Below are positions 6,179 through 6,629 of a DNA stretch of 6,629 bases, piece by piece. The number at the start of each line of letters is the position of its first letter. The stretch's first letter is position 1. A model generated the notes under the pieces. The model was not told where the DNA came from and ran no database searches. It worked only from the letters and a program-made list of their open reading frames with translations. Both the position numbers and the translations under genes were made by a program. The stretch comes from Gammaproteobacteria bacterium (lineage in GTDB: Bacteria; Pseudomonadota; Gammaproteobacteria; Steroidobacterales; Steroidobacteraceae): contig JAURMS010000012.1 of assembly GCA_030830595.1 (NCBI GenBank), positions 1 to 6,629 on the forward strand, given 5' to 3'.

Positions 6179-6629
6179 GCAGACCCAGCCCAACTGAAAG
6201 CCTGGCCAGCGACGCGGAGACGCGTGCGAGCAGCGATCACCACGAGGCCTTGCGGCTCTGGCTGCGACTGCTGGCCGCCACCGGCCTGGTGGAACAGCGC
6301 ATCCGCAAATTGCTGCAGGAGCGCTTCGGTACCACCCTGCCGCGCTTCGACCTCATGTCCCAGTTGGAGAGGGCCCCAGAGGGCCTGCGCATGGGTGAAC
6401 TGTCCCAGCGCATGATGGTGACGGGCGGCAACGTCACGGCCATCACCGATGCGTTGGAGGCCGAGGGCCTGGTCATCCGCGTGGCCGATCCCACCGATCG
6501 CCGTGCCCAGCGGGTGAGGCTCACTCCGATGGGTCGGCGCGCTTTCCAGCAGATGGCGGTGGAGCACGAGGGCTGGATTGTCGAGGCCTTCGACGATCTG
6601 TCACCCCGCGAGATGCAGTCGCTGGCCCA
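6175..6629 (+). CDS. MarR-family transcriptional regulator, 3' partial
   Basis: 151 residues are visible before the window ends; most family members have 140-175, so little is missing. After a hydrophilic N-terminal stretch of about 22 residues come the dimerisation helix, then a winged helix-turn-helix from about 57 to 125: LRMGELSQRMMVTGGNVTAI with the recognition helix near 84-97, and the wing with the hallmark DPTDRR at 105-110 followed by RVRLTPMGRRAF. It binds DNA as a dimer, normally as a repressor released by a ligand. Known relatives in aromatic catabolism (BadR, CouR) respond to CoA thioesters, so an aryl-CoA or ring-reduced CoA ester is a likely effector (inference). Its start overlaps the SDR stop (ATGA). 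The palindrome at 3061-3088 is a candidate operator, which would make it autoregulated. Confidence 0.92.
   Translation, partial: MSRPSPTESLASDAETRASSDHHEALRLWLRLLAATGLVEQRIRKLLQERFGTTLPRFDLMSQLERAPEGLRMGELSQRMMVTGGNVTAITDALEAEGLVIRVADPTDRRAQRVRLTPMGRRAFQQMAVEHEGWIVEAFDDLSPREMQSLA

Overview
The window is a stretch of GC-rich, densely packed bacterial chromosome carrying most of a catabolic gene cluster for an aromatic acid handled as its CoA thioester. Gene packing, strong Shine-Dalgarno sites, codon choice and family types fit a high-GC proteobacterium (a Pseudomonas-like gammaproteobacterium or a betaproteobacterium). That placement is inference, since no marker gene is present. No tRNA, rRNA, mobile element, CRISPR array or obvious pseudogene was found.

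Layout. Left unit (+ strand, entering from upstream): the 3' part of a protein joining a DUF35-type OB-fold tail to a short-chain dehydrogenase (SDR) domain (1-1030), an SDR (1027-1755, ATGA overlap), and a metal-dependent hydrolase of the cyclase/kynurenine-formamidase family (1782-2570). A hotdog-fold acyl-CoA thioesterase (2574-2999, - strand) faces it, with stop codons only 3 nt apart. A short AT-rich divergent promoter region (about 3000-3122) separates the thioesterase from the right unit (+ strand): a 760-residue fusion of an FAD aromatic monooxygenase with an Old Yellow Enzyme domain, of the 2-aminobenzoyl-CoA monooxygenase/reductase or 'salicylyl-CoA 5-hydroxylase/oxidoreductase' type (3123-5405), another SDR (5402-6178, GTGA overlap), and a MarR regulator (6175 to beyond the window, ATGA overlap).

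How the genes may work together (inference). The fused flavoenzyme would hydroxylate an aryl-CoA with O2 and then reduce the ring to a non-aromatic oxo-cyclohexene-carboxyl-CoA, as known for 2-aminobenzoyl-CoA in Azoarcus evansii. The SDRs would do beta-oxidation-like redox steps on the alicyclic CoA ester. The cyclase-family enzyme would hydrolyse a ring or amide bond in the pathway or supply its substrate. The DUF35 tail suggests a thiolase partner upstream, outside the window. The thioesterase would release CoA from stalled intermediates, and the MarR protein probably controls the divergent promoters and its own operon. The CoA ligase and enoyl-CoA hydratase expected for such a route are not in the window.

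Points of most interest: the DUF35-SDR fusion with a degenerate cofactor motif but an intact Ser-Tyr-Lys triad; the compact palindrome overlapping two divergent promoters; a Glu-to-Gln change at a probable metal-ligand position in the cyclase-family protein; and start-site corrections for two genes (TTG at 3123; ATG at 2999).
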